DNA from: Antedon bifida
Taxonomy: Eukaryota; Echinodermata; Crinoidea; Comatulida; Antedonidae
DNA: 64,000 nt
Direction: 5' to 3'
NCBI GenBank assembly: GCA_963402885.1
Contig: OY727103.1
Span: 2,854,501 to 2,918,500 of the forward strand
Part shown: in pieces, positions 22,101-35,778 of the stretch
Layout of the letters: every line of letters starts with the position of its first letter
How positions within the stretch are numbered: the stretch's first letter is position 1
Notes under the pieces: generated by a model
The model's input: the letters and a program-made list of their open reading frames with translations, nothing else
Databases searched by the model: none
What the model was told of the DNA's origin: nothing
Made by a program: the position numbers and the translations under genes

Positions 22101-23276
22101 AGGCCCTCAAATTATTACTCTTTTTTAGAATATTTTAAATATGTAAATCAAGAGCACGAACACAATGTAGTGAACTCATTGGATAAACACATGTCATCAG
22201 AAATGAAAATGCATGTTGAAAATTTTAAAAATTCGTTAAAGATGCTATATGAAAAAGATTTGCACTTATTCCAAAAAATGAAATTGTTTGCAGATGATTA
22301 TACAAACAAGGGGGAAAGAGAAATATTTGAAAATATAAACTCAATCATAGAAGAATCAAACATTGAGTCATCTGATAAAGTATGTAGGTTAGTAGCACAC
22401 GTTGAAATCTTATTACGATATCTGTCAAAGCAAAGCAAAGTACGAAACAGTAGGTATATGATGAAATTACTTCATAAATGGGGTGATAAAGCTCGCAAAA
22501 TCTACTCAGACGAATGGAAAAGATACCGTTTTGATGAGGAAATAGATACATTTTGGTGGTTTATTGAAGACTTCGTAGGCCTAGATAACACTACTATTGG
22601 CTTACAAATTTGCAAATTAATTCAAAACTTTCCCAATCTGCAATATCTGGAAATTTATCATTGGAAAACTGTCACTGCTATGTGGGAAGGGTATTATATG
22701 TCAGCTAAACTATTACACGATCTTTTAACATCACCTAGTCGTTATAGAATTAAATGGGATATGCTTTTATTGGATGGCACTGACCTATCATCAATCAACG
22801 GAAGTACGCTAGCTAATATATTGATTATATTTCCAAACTTAACACGTCTTTCTATGAATAATTGTAATTTAACAGGTACTATTGTAAATGACTTGCTAAG
22901 TGAATGTTATAAAAATCATATAATGATCAAAAGTGACCTGATATCTGTCAATGGAAATGACATTACGAATATTGACAGTACATCATTAATCCCAGCATTT
23001 GTTTTAGTAATTAAAGGGAATCGCAAAACATTAGAATTTGAAGAGTGGAACTATTACAGTTGGTATATAGAAACTAAATGTAAACCTATATTTAAAGCGC
23101 ATTTATTTCGTCTTTTAAATATTTTATATAAAGTTTTAATATATTCAATAATTATAGCTACAACATCTTTTCATTTTCTTCTATTCTTACGAGGATATAT
23201 TTCAATTTTTACATTATTAACCATTTATATTTACTTATGGGTAGGTCTTGATTATTTTATTTACCTTCAGTCATAA
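19146..23276 (+). CDS. Unit D: DED-TM-NACHT-LRR-TM receptor, apparently intact
   Basis: Proposed exons: 19146-19659 (DED pair), 20336-20380 (basic linker NRKSKSKPTKRRHI), 20561-20665 (TM: LAMVFAFIVVISAVILSYLF) and 20788-23276 (NACHT-LRR). Every internal junction is GT-AG and phase 1, and the joined frame is open. The NACHT exon carries GNGGIGKTT, LVLLIDGLDEL, STVILTSRPGF and SPFLLLKMC. Compared with unit A it lacks about 100 residues of the LRR part, going from a PNLQYLEIYHW repeat almost directly to SAKLLHDLL. The C-terminus has two strongly hydrophobic segments (VLIYSIIIATTSFHFLLFL; IFTLLTIYIYLWVGLDYFI), a likely membrane hairpin. By family this is a sensor ATPase coupled to death-fold signalling; the membrane placement is inferred. 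AATAAA is at 23930. Confidence 0.75.
20788..23276 (+). CDS. Unit D NACHT-LRR exon
   Basis: This is the large 3' exon of the gene starting at 19146. The acceptor CATTTCAG ends at 20787. The phase-1 frame opens DELIRNFITAEQKTKLKDPN, so the Met at 20895 is internal. It aligns along its length with the exons at 3898 and 7715, with divergence spread evenly, so unit D is an older paralogue than the A/B pair. Confidence 0.8.
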
Positions 23277-24905
23277 CTTAATTAAGCTAAATTTATCTGA
23301 ATAACATATTACGGTATATGCGTTTCGTATATTGAATCAAAATGTTGCTTACCCCGTTTAAACACTACCTTCTGAATATCGATGGTTATTCAATGATCTT
23401 ATCTATTATTTGTAGTATTTTTTAAAGTAAAGTATCAGGAGACAATCTTACTGTTGTTCTAATTACTAATTTTTGTGGTGTTGTATCTATTTTAAATACA
23501 GGGTATGTATAAACATTTTAAAATTAGAAAAAAAATATTAATGTTTTTTTTTGTTATTATTGATATTGGCCTATTGTTTATCCTAGAAGTATAGGATAAC
23601 TTTTGAATCTATTTTGTTTTATGTAAGAAAAAACGTTTATTTAGTTATCGTCGATCGTTATCGGACCTTAATATTTTTATATATTAATTTATTATATCGA
23701 TTATATAAACCGAGGATACATTTTATTGGTTTTTATTAATCGTTTTAAATTATAAATTACTTTTATGAGTGTGTATTTTCTTTTTTTGGGTATAATATAA
23801 CTTGATTAAATTATATTTGACTTGATTTATTGTAAAATTTTGCTTATTGTTTATTAAACTTTGTCCGTTATATCTGTCCATTATGCAATTGTTTTCCGTA
23901 TGTATGCGATGCAGACATCATGCATATTCAATAAAGTAGTAATATGAATATTCATGTTACACGCATTACCGACCGACAAGAAAGAACGCTATAAGAATGC
24001 GTCCAGTATTGACAGGCACTGCTGTACTTTACTCGTACGGGTATCTAAGCTAACCACTGTACTACTAAAATGTGGCTAGGCCTAATAGTTCTACATTAAA
24101 ATGAATATAAGTTAATGCAAGCTTACCCTGTAGTCACTCCTTGAGTCCTGGCTTGACAAATGTCGGGCCTATATTTCTTGAAAAAAACTGCCGCACAACA
24201 TAGCAATAGTAAACACATCTTAGACACGTGGGCTGGAACGCCATAAACATAAAATACATCTGGTGAAGAATGAATGCAAATGAGCTTATTCAAGCGTGAA
24301 CACAGCAATATAGGTGGCAGCACACTCACTTTAGACGACGAAAGAATTATTTGACATAAATATGTGTTGTCTACTTTTACCGCATTCAAAGTTTTCCAAA
24401 ATTAAATTCTTAAATGTAAACAGTGACAGTATATTTCAGATATATATTGTTTTAAAATTTTAATAATTAATCAGAACTTGTACAATTTGGAAAATAAAAT
24501 AGTTTATTCTCAACACAAACTGAAATGAGTCGTATTCTTCTAAAAATAAACACTGGCAGTGCTACTGCTCGGTTAGAATAAAAAGAATTTCAAAATTGAA
24601 GAGCATTTGGGAAATATCGGTGGTAAGACGAAGTATAGGAATTATATTAAAAGTCTGGGTAAACTTAAACGTAGTGCTGTAAATGAAATCTGCGATACTA
24701 TTTTGTAAGGAGAAATTCAATCAACAAATTTACGTCAATGGCTACCAGGATGTATCTATGTAGACGGTTACCTGAACCAGTACCAGTTAATTGAAATGCA
24801 TAAAATAAATTTAATGATTTATGCCAAGCATAATGTGTACAGAAAACTAAGCAACAAAATATCGAATTTTTATTTTCAATTATTTATTCTGTTAATGAGA
24901 TGATA
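23277..24905. other. 3' flank of unit D and spacer
   Basis: AT-rich with a polyadenylation hexamer at 23930. No gene was recognised. Confidence 0.4.
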
Positions 24906-27290
24906 TAACTAGAGTTTGTTTTGGATCTGGTTTTTACAGACAAAGAGAATACTATAAATGGCATTAGGCAGTCTCCACCACTGGGTAAAAGCGACCATAT
25001 GATGTTACAATTTTCATTGGATCTTGTAAGAGATGACAGAATTGAACCAAATATTCGAAGTTACAGGCATGGTAATTATGATTTGCTGCGCGAGAAAATT
25101 GGTTTGGTAGATTGGGATGTGGTTTTCAATGACAAATCAGGTATTCAATCGTGGGACGAATTCGAGCATATTCTTGCGAAGAATATTGATGAGTGTATCC
25201 CGATGAGGAAGGTTTGCCACGGAAGAAAACCTCTTTGGATGAACAAAAAAATTGAAAAGCAGATTGCCAAAAAGAATAAATGTTGGAAACAGTATGTAAA
25301 GGCTAAGAGAAAACAAAAAGTATGTGTGTCAGCAAAATGGTCGAAGTTTGTCCAAGTAAGAAATCAAACTGTAGATCTGATTCGATGTAGTAAATCTGAC
25401 TTCGAAAATAAAATAGCAATTGAGATCAAATCTAATGAAAAGTCTTTTTGGAGGTATCTCAGTTCTCAGATCAATATAAAGTCTGGTATACCCAACTTAA
25501 TTGATAGTAATGGAAGGCATGTGTCTGATGACAAGGATAAGGCTGAGTTGCTAAACACGTTTTTTAGTAGTGTATTTGTCGATGAAAATTTTTCGAATGT
25601 ACCGGCTGTTGATGAAATTTCAGAAGAGTTTTTATCTCAAGTTGACTTTCCTTGTGACGAAATCTTAAATATTTTATCAACGTTGAATATTACTAAAACA
25701 GCTGGACCTGATGGTATTCACCCACGCATCTTAGTCGAACTAAAGGATATCATTTGCTACCCCCTCCATATTATTTTTACGAAATTGTTTCAAGAAGGAG
25801 CCGTCCCAAATAGTTGGAAACGGGCTATAGTGGTACCGATTTTTAAAAAAGGAGTGAAGTCTGACCCAAGCAACTATAGACCTGTGAGTTTAACTTCGGT
25901 AGTTGGTAAAATTATGGAGAGAATTATCAGGAAGGAATTATTGGACTTTCTTGAACATCACTCACTTATTTGTTATGAGCAATTTGGTTTCCGGCAAGGT
26001 CGTTCCTGTGCTTTACAATTACTTGATGTTCTTGAAAACTGGTTTTCTTATTTTGATAATCAGGATTGTTTTGATTGTATCTACCTTGACTACAAGAAGG
26101 CTTTCGATAGTGTGCCTCATCATAGACTCCTTCTGAAAATGAGTGCATTGGGTATTAAAGGTAAACTTCTAAACTGGTTTCAAGAATTTCTTAACGATAG
26201 ACAACAACGGGTTAGTGTCAATGGATGTGTTTCAGATTGGGCTGATGTTCGTAGTGGTATCCCGCAAGGAAGCGTCGTTGGACCTGTTCTTTTCATTATG
26301 TTTATAAATGATTTACCTTCTGTTATTTCTTCCTCTGTACGCATGTTTGCAGATGATACTAAATTGTATAGAGTAGTTAACACTGGGAATGATGCTCAAG
26401 TTCTACAAGAAGATTTAGAGAAAGCATGTGACTGGTCTGACAAATGGCAATTACCTTTTAACGAGGGTAAGTGCAAAGTAATGCACTTTGGGAAGAAAAA
26501 CAACAAACATCTGTATGCCATGCGTGGTTTCTTATTGAATGAAGTTGATCATGAAAAAGACCTCGGAGTTACTATTGACTCTAAACTTGTTTTTAATGTA
26601 CATGTGGCAGATGTAGCAATGAGAGCAAATCGGAAGTTGGGCATGGTATATCGAGCTTTCAAGTTTTTAAATATGGATGGGTTTCTTCGTTTATATAAAG
26701 CTATTATTCGTCCGACCTTGGAATACTGCAACGTTGTTTTTAACTCGCTACATTGTAAGGAGGAAGACCTATTGGAAAAAGTCCAAGAACGTGCCACCAA
26801 GCTTATTTTTTCCATTCGTCATTTACCTTATTCAGAAAGGCTGAAAATTCTCAACCTACCTACTCTCGCATACAGAAGGCAAAGAGCTCATTTGATACAG
26901 ATTTTTAAAATTTTACATGGAGTGGATAGTATTTCTGCTGATTCTTTTTTTGAGCGTGATGAAGATGTTAGAACACGTGGTCATTCTTTTAAATTAAAAT
27001 TTAAGTTCTCACGCACAAATTGGATGAGGGATTCATTTGGTCGAAAAGCTATTATATTATGGAATTCGTTATCGGAGGATGTAGTAGCTTCAAGATCAAC
27101 CAATCAATTTAAGTCCGGTCTTGAACGGGCATGGTCCAACCACCCTCTTAAATTTGCGCCATATTCAAGAGTTGATGTAATTATCAAGAGGGGCTTATAG
27201 GCATAGCCTAGCCTCGACTCCGGACCCAGCACCGCTGAGCTCCGGAAACAAGTAAGTAAACAAGTAAGTAAACAAGTAAACAAGAAGATT
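24906..27290 (+). mobile_element. 5'-truncated CR1-like non-LTR retrotransposon
   Basis: The open frame from about 24909 to 27200 starts inside the endonuclease C-terminus (DLVFTDKEN... with GKSDH). It continues through a full reverse transcriptase: AGPDGIHPRIL, NYRPVSLTSVVGKIMERI, QFGFRQGRS, YLDYKKAFDSVPH, GIPQGSVVGPVLF and the catalytic FADD box (MFADDTKLY). The N-terminal endonuclease and any ORF1 are missing, as expected for incomplete target-primed reverse transcription. The 3' end has a short GC-rich segment and an AAGTAAGTAAAC simple-repeat tail (27247-27284), typical of CR1/L2 relatives. The RT frame is undamaged, so insertion is recent. It lies in sense with the NLR genes. Confidence 0.85.
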
Positions 27291-28469
27291 CTATAATTGT
27301 TATGTAATTAATATACAGAAAAAAATGTCATCAAGTGACTACATTTGGGGAAAGAACAGTTTAGCGTTATTGAATAAATTGGATAAATAAATAGTAAATA
27401 CATATACATTATAGAGTAGTTCACAGTTGGTGTCAATAACAGGTTTTATTTTTATCAATACTACTAAATTGTTCAGTAGTGGTTTAAAATCTAAGGGTGA
27501 CATGTTTTTTTTTCTCAATAAAAGTCTTCAAATTAACAAGTGGTGGGAAATATATAAATTTATATATAAAATGTTGTAAATATTAATATTATTATCAATT
27601 TTAGCAATACGTACTATTAGGAATATTAATATTTAATAATTATGTATTAACATACTATTATTTATTATAGAAAGGTTTCTGCATACAAAATTCAAGATAA
27701 AATATTTAAAGTGAGCCCTCTATAGACAACAGTCAAAAAGTCTACCAAAAAAAACCCACTAAAAATGAAAGTACAAACTACAATGGTTAAATAATGTGAA
27801 AAAAACAATATTTTTTGGAATTTTTTGAATATTAACATTTGCTTTTATTTAAATCGCATCATTATTTCAACATTTACAGAGCGGACATCAATAAAACAGG
27901 ACAAAATCTTAAATCAATCATGGGCGTGGCTAGGATGCAATCATGGGCGTCGCCAGAATTTTTAAAAGGGGATAAAAATGAAAATCGTGTTTGGGTTTGA
28001 GATTCCTGAAAAATGTCATATAATAAATAGCATGCAGAAATTGAATACGCTGTACACGAACATCTTTACATATTTTCTGTATTCTTCCATTCACTTGAAT
28101 AAGACAAAATATGATATAAGTTTTGAGAACACTATGTTTTGAGAACACTACAGGGCTGTTTCAACCCAACCCATTGTGTAAATTCATCCTTAATATATTC
28201 ATTACAAATTTTAGCAGATCATCTTGTATTTATTTATATATATATAGAAAAAAGAAAATAAACCCAACCCAAAATAAAAAAAACATCAAGTTAATACAAA
28301 AACGGTTGAATAAAAAGACAATGTATTCAAATCATGAAACTATTATAATTGTCTTTTTTCAGTAATATTGTCTTAATATTTCTGTTTTGTGTTGCGTTCT
28401 TTTGAGGATAACACTCGATGAGAAGCAAAACATGTGCTTAAACGCTGTCAGCCAAATTTCGGGTCTTCT
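27291..28469. other. Intergenic DNA between retroelement and Arf gene
   Basis: Very AT-rich, with low-complexity stretches. The right end is probably the 3'UTR of the Arf gene. No other gene was seen. Confidence 0.4.
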
Positions 28470-30866
<2,397 letters not shown>

Positions 30867-32137
30867 GTTGATATTTATTAGTTAGAGTTGATATACAATC
30901 TTCAAAAAACGCTAATAATGGTTTATTCCTGTACAATATACAATATAAACACTTATTCAATCCTCTCTGCCACGTCAGTCAAGCCAAGTTGGCGTTCACC
31001 ACACATCAACGACACACAAAAACCGGCCGGGTGTCACACCGTTAATTTTCCTGTTCGCTCGAGTTTTCCGAAAGAAGAGTGTGGTATTTTTTTCTAAAGA
31101 ATTACGTCACAAGTACTGAAGATGACGTCATAATTTAAAATCATGAAAATGGCTTTTAAAACATAATTTCAGTACAAAATATATCGATAGAGAAAATCAA
31201 ATAGATTTTTAGCGTAATTTCATGTTGAAGCCGAATAAAAAAAAAGAAAATTTAAAATTTCTTTTATATACCTTCCAAGAAAAAAGACACAGGAAACAAA
31301 CCATACTAACAAAACAAATATTTATTGTCCGTAGACACTCCCACAGGGCCACACCCCTATCAAGGTTTATTTACTACCATTAAGAGATATAAATAATATT
31401 TCAATGCTACCATTACAACACATATACCTAACCCTCTCATTTGGGACTGTCTAATTCCTACCTCAATCTCAAATTACTATAGGCCCTATTGCATAAGACA
31501 TATCACATGCGCATTGCATCTATATGTAATACACACATATATGGAATTGAGGGAGACTGCTTACAATATACAGTCTATTATAAGGTACAAGATCTGTTAA
31601 TAAACAAATACATAAAAATGGTGGGCTTTTTTACCGAGTATGAGATACAATATTTCTTACTGCATTTTTTGTTTTAAAGTACTGTATACAATCTAAAGGT
31701 AATAGCAAACCTAAGCAGTACCACTCATTAAAGGGACGGTTTGTTCGGTCCTCAAGCTGTCCCCTTAATAGAATTACAAACTAAGTCACTATTGCATCTA
31801 TACTACATTGCATAGAATAAAATTAATCAACCTCAAATTATTAATTAAAGCTGCTTCTAATTTATATAATTAAGAAATCTGTACTTATTAGTTATCTATT
31901 ACTTTTTAAAAACAAATTAATAAAAAAGGTGGTTAAAACATTCTCAACAAATTCAAAGTACTGTTATTGATTATTTATGATCAGAATAATTGTAAAATAA
32001 TCAAAACCATTCAGGCTACTTTTTTTTTTACTGCAGTATTCATTTTACTGGAGTAACACATCAGGAATCAAGTACTATGGCCAGAATAGACAGTAAAGTG
32101 AAGTAGAATATTTCAAATTGTTTACACAATTATTTTT
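30867..32137. other. Arf upstream region and spacer
   Basis: The part near 30870-31090 is relatively GC-rich and is the likely Arf promoter. The rest is AT-rich and probably includes the 3'UTR of the next minus-strand gene. No further gene was seen. Confidence 0.4.
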
Positions 32138-34088
32138 TTACAGAAGGACACATGAGAATAATGCAAATGTTATGAGCCATGTGACATACTCATTAGCATT
32201 ACTTGCACCTGTGTCATCTTTAACTTCACAAAGTTGCAAGGCTCCTTTGGACACACAAGTATTTTCTACGTCAGTTGTAATAACCGACACAGAATAAGGA
32301 TGATTTTCAGCGTACAGGCACGGCCCACATGTGCTATTGTCCTTGCAGTATTCTTGTGGCGTACACCAACCGTACACCCCGATAAAGTAGTGCCCGGCAT
32401 AAAATTCATCGTCGTCGGGATGAAGATAAACGCTACGTCTTTCGATAGAGGCTAGTTTCCAAGCATGGTCTTTGATGGTTGGGTTGACGATGGAGCGCGA
32501 GACTAACAACTCCGGCCAAGCGTAACTGGTAGGACATTTTTCTGGGTCAATACAGTTCTCTAATTTCACCTCAATATATTGACATGTTGTGGGAACACAG
32601 AATCGATAATATGTATAAGCGTATGCAGAAATTAACGCATTTTTTTCCCCGTCTAATTCGATTTCATCACTTGGGTGTTCAGTTTCCACAGACTGAACCT
32701 GCAACGTGAACTTTGCATCTATAAAATAAAAAAAAGTATATAAAACTAATGTTATTTTTGATAAGTGAGAATTCTAAAATGCCTTACTGTAAACTTATAC
32801 ATCTTAAATTAACATTTAACAATATTGATGCTGCTTTTTTTTTTTTGTGAATATCTTTGGATATTTTTATGGATAATTTTTGTGTGCTTAGAAACGTTGT
32901 ATTAAGCTCTATATAAGATTTTTGGTTGAACACAACTTTGTCAGAGCAACAACGCCCCTTTTCTACTTATTTCTCACCAACAGGTGTAGAGTATCGTCAA
33001 CATAGCGCCCTCTAGATAATTCAAACTTAATACAGTCAATCATTACCTGTGAATCCAGTAGGTACATCTGTCCCACAGTAGGCATGGGTACCGATATAGA
33101 AGGTACCAATGGAAAACTCTGGATCCCAACTGGAAATGGTCAGGCTCTCTGACCCCCAGTTATACGAAGTCCATGCCAAACTTGTTTCATCCGGAAATTT
33201 GGTGTTGCCGCGGGACACATACAAATTTGGTTCTCCTTCTAGAACATCGACCTATATAAAAATGGTTAAATAAAATGTTTAAACTATTATTTATATTATA
33301 AAAATATACCACATTATATAATGACCTTTTCATGAAAAAACATGCTCAAAGGTGCTTATCATTTTACATAGTATTAAATGTATATTTCTTAAATTTCATT
33401 TAGACTCTTGTTGTTGAAGAAATTTAAAGCTGGGTGAAATGAAAGTAGTCAGCCATAATAACAGGCAAGGACAATTATATTGTTAGATATAATGCATGAA
33501 TAGCAGGCCATAATAAAACATAACAATATGAATAGAGATATGCATGAAACAGCAACTTGATTATATTTTTTGAATCAGTATTTTGGAGTTGTTTTTTTGT
33601 TCGATAACTTCACAATAAAAAAGTTTAAAGAGATCAAGGGCATATGCTTCTGTTAACAAGAAAAATACTTTTATAGAAAACTATACTGCTTCCTCAATCA
33701 AATCCATGTAATTTTGTTAGAAAATATCAAAATTGCTGTATAAATGATTTTGCATAATTGCCTGTTTTATTGAATTTTATATATATAATAATAATATAGA
33801 GATAGTGAATAGTAATACTGTAGTGAATTAAAATTTGATGAAAAATTATTTAACTTGATTTTATTATTCTCTTGAAAATAATGCATTCAATTTATAAAAC
33901 AGAAAAAAACGTACATTTATCCGTAGATCCTTGCAAGGGTCTGTGACTTCTACAGAGTAGTAAGTATAGTGATTGCATGGTATGGTTTGTGGAGCTGTCA
34001 TGGTGCCCAGGGTAAGAGGAATGTGTGTACCTCCAAAAGCCTCACAGACTAGGCAGAAGAACACCATTAATTTGCAGACTATATCCAT
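32138..34088 (-). CDS. Secreted, probably GPI-anchored protein with PPC-like domains
   Basis: Three minus-strand coding exons: 33915-34088, 33047-33251 and 32138-32718 (about 319 residues). All junctions are GT-AG with matching phases. An acceptor just before the ATG (TTTATTTCAG) points to an untranslated 5' exon, perhaps near 34638-34830. Residues 1-20 are a signal peptide (VCKLMVFFCLVCEAFG). Residues about 35-125 read like a bacterial-type PPC beta-sandwich (YYSVEVTDPCKDLRINVDVL, NLYVS, FYIGTHAY). A second, cysteine-rich copy covers about 130-285 (YYRFCVPTTCQYIEVKLENC, HYFIGVYGWC). The end, SNANEYVTWLITFALFSCVLL minus its first residue, is a short hydrophobic tail with small residues before it, as for a GPI signal. 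The specific function is unknown. Confidence 0.6.
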
Positions 34089-35778
34089 ACTGCTTCTGAA
34101 ATAAATAAAAAATCGGATTAAAGAAGCACAGACAATTTAGGTTTAAATTCCAAAAGATGAGATGAAGATGACGTACCACTGATAGAAGATGATGATAGGT
34201 CTACTAACTAGTATAATTAATAGTAATAATTAATTAATACTTAATAATTAGTATCGCAACAGAGACGGTGACCTATATATTTAACTGCACCAAGTTGGTG
34301 TAAAATAGAATTATATTTATAAGGAAATAAATTATTTATCAGAACAGATTGTAATCTGACCTACCTATGCTAAGTAATAGTAATATAAACATTCCTGTTC
34401 GCTATTCATTGATAAAACCATTGTATTGTAGGGTAATCCCCTATTGTGACGTTCGCTGGCCTGGACGACGATCCTAGCTGCAAATTAAAATAATATATCC
34501 AGCCTAGCTAGCTAGCCTAGGCTTGAGGCCTGCTAACTACAAAGGTACAGTACATCATTTCATCATGCCATGACCAGGTGCTAATAATGATTATAATTAA
34601 TATTATTTACCATTGTAAAACGATATAATGTACATACCTACGGAGCCGCTTCTGTTTTTTGTCGCACGTTTCTTGAAAAACTTTCTTCTGTCGCTGAAGA
34701 TACAAACTAAATGACGTAAGCCGGCTGCATATTACACCACGTGCGCGGCATCGTTCTTTGATCTCCAACTGTGTACAGGTCATTGACCTACATTCCTGGT
34801 TCCCTGGTACGTTGTATTGCGCGCGCATAAAATGATGTAGTAAATTGGAAACAAACTTTATTTTATACGTTTCAAATATAATAAAACTTATATCTCTGGA
34901 TATAAAATTGATTTTTATATTTTATTAATTCGGCAGTTCACTGATTTAAACTTTTGAAAAAACACTGTTTTTTATTAATCTAAATAAATTTCTATATATT
35001 ATAAACTTTACAAAATTAGAGTAAAATGAGATTTTATTATCTTCATATCACTACATTCATTTGTTTTTAATTTACTTCATTTCATAGGAAATCTCATCAA
35101 ACTGATTATTATGTATAATTTGTATTTGATCATATTCATTTATTGTTAATGTTATGTTACAGAAATATAAAATGTCATCATCATGATTACAAACAGCCCT
35201 ATATAATTCATTTAATTTAACAAAAACATAGCTATACACCATGATAAAAATAATATACAATACTATTACTATGGTTGGAAAATGTTATGAAAGACAAAAT
35301 AAAATAATTTTAATGAATTTATTTACAATTTATTTGTGTAATTAGGTATAAAAATGTGTCTTGAAAATAATATATTATTTGTTTTTTTAAAGAAATAAGA
35401 GAAAACTGGTTCTGTCATTCTCATCGTAAAAATACTCAATGTTCACACCAACAGTGGGACTTATGAATAAATTGACACAATTAAGGTATAGATAGGTCAG
35501 GTGACTAAAAATAATAGGTAGATTCATAGATGAAGGGGCGGGGAGGAGGTGAGAAGGGAGGGAGGAGGGGAAGAAGGGGGAAGAAGGGGAGGAGAGATAC
35601 AGATGTCTTCTAGACAATTCTCGTCCTTTAGATGGACGGGTTCCTTTCTGATGTAGCTGAGATAGACACTTATACAACACCCTGCATGGACATCAAACAA
35701 TGGTTAACTTAAAATAAGCTAACATAGTTTTTCGCCGACTTGGCTATTCATTAGTACCTTCAAACATCCTTTTTCTTT
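34089..35778. other. Spacer between PPC-like gene and CCDC162-like gene
   Basis: The left part holds the promoter and a possible noncoding exon of the PPC-like gene (donor GTAG/GTATGT near 34637). The right part (about 35400-35778) includes a purine-rich GGGGAGGAGG stretch at 35535-35600 and the 3' end of the next gene. No coding gene was seen. Confidence 0.4.

Noticed and set aside
24123-24389. Minus-strand open frame of 88 codons
   Set aside because: No similarity recognised; isolated in AT-rich spacer DNA.
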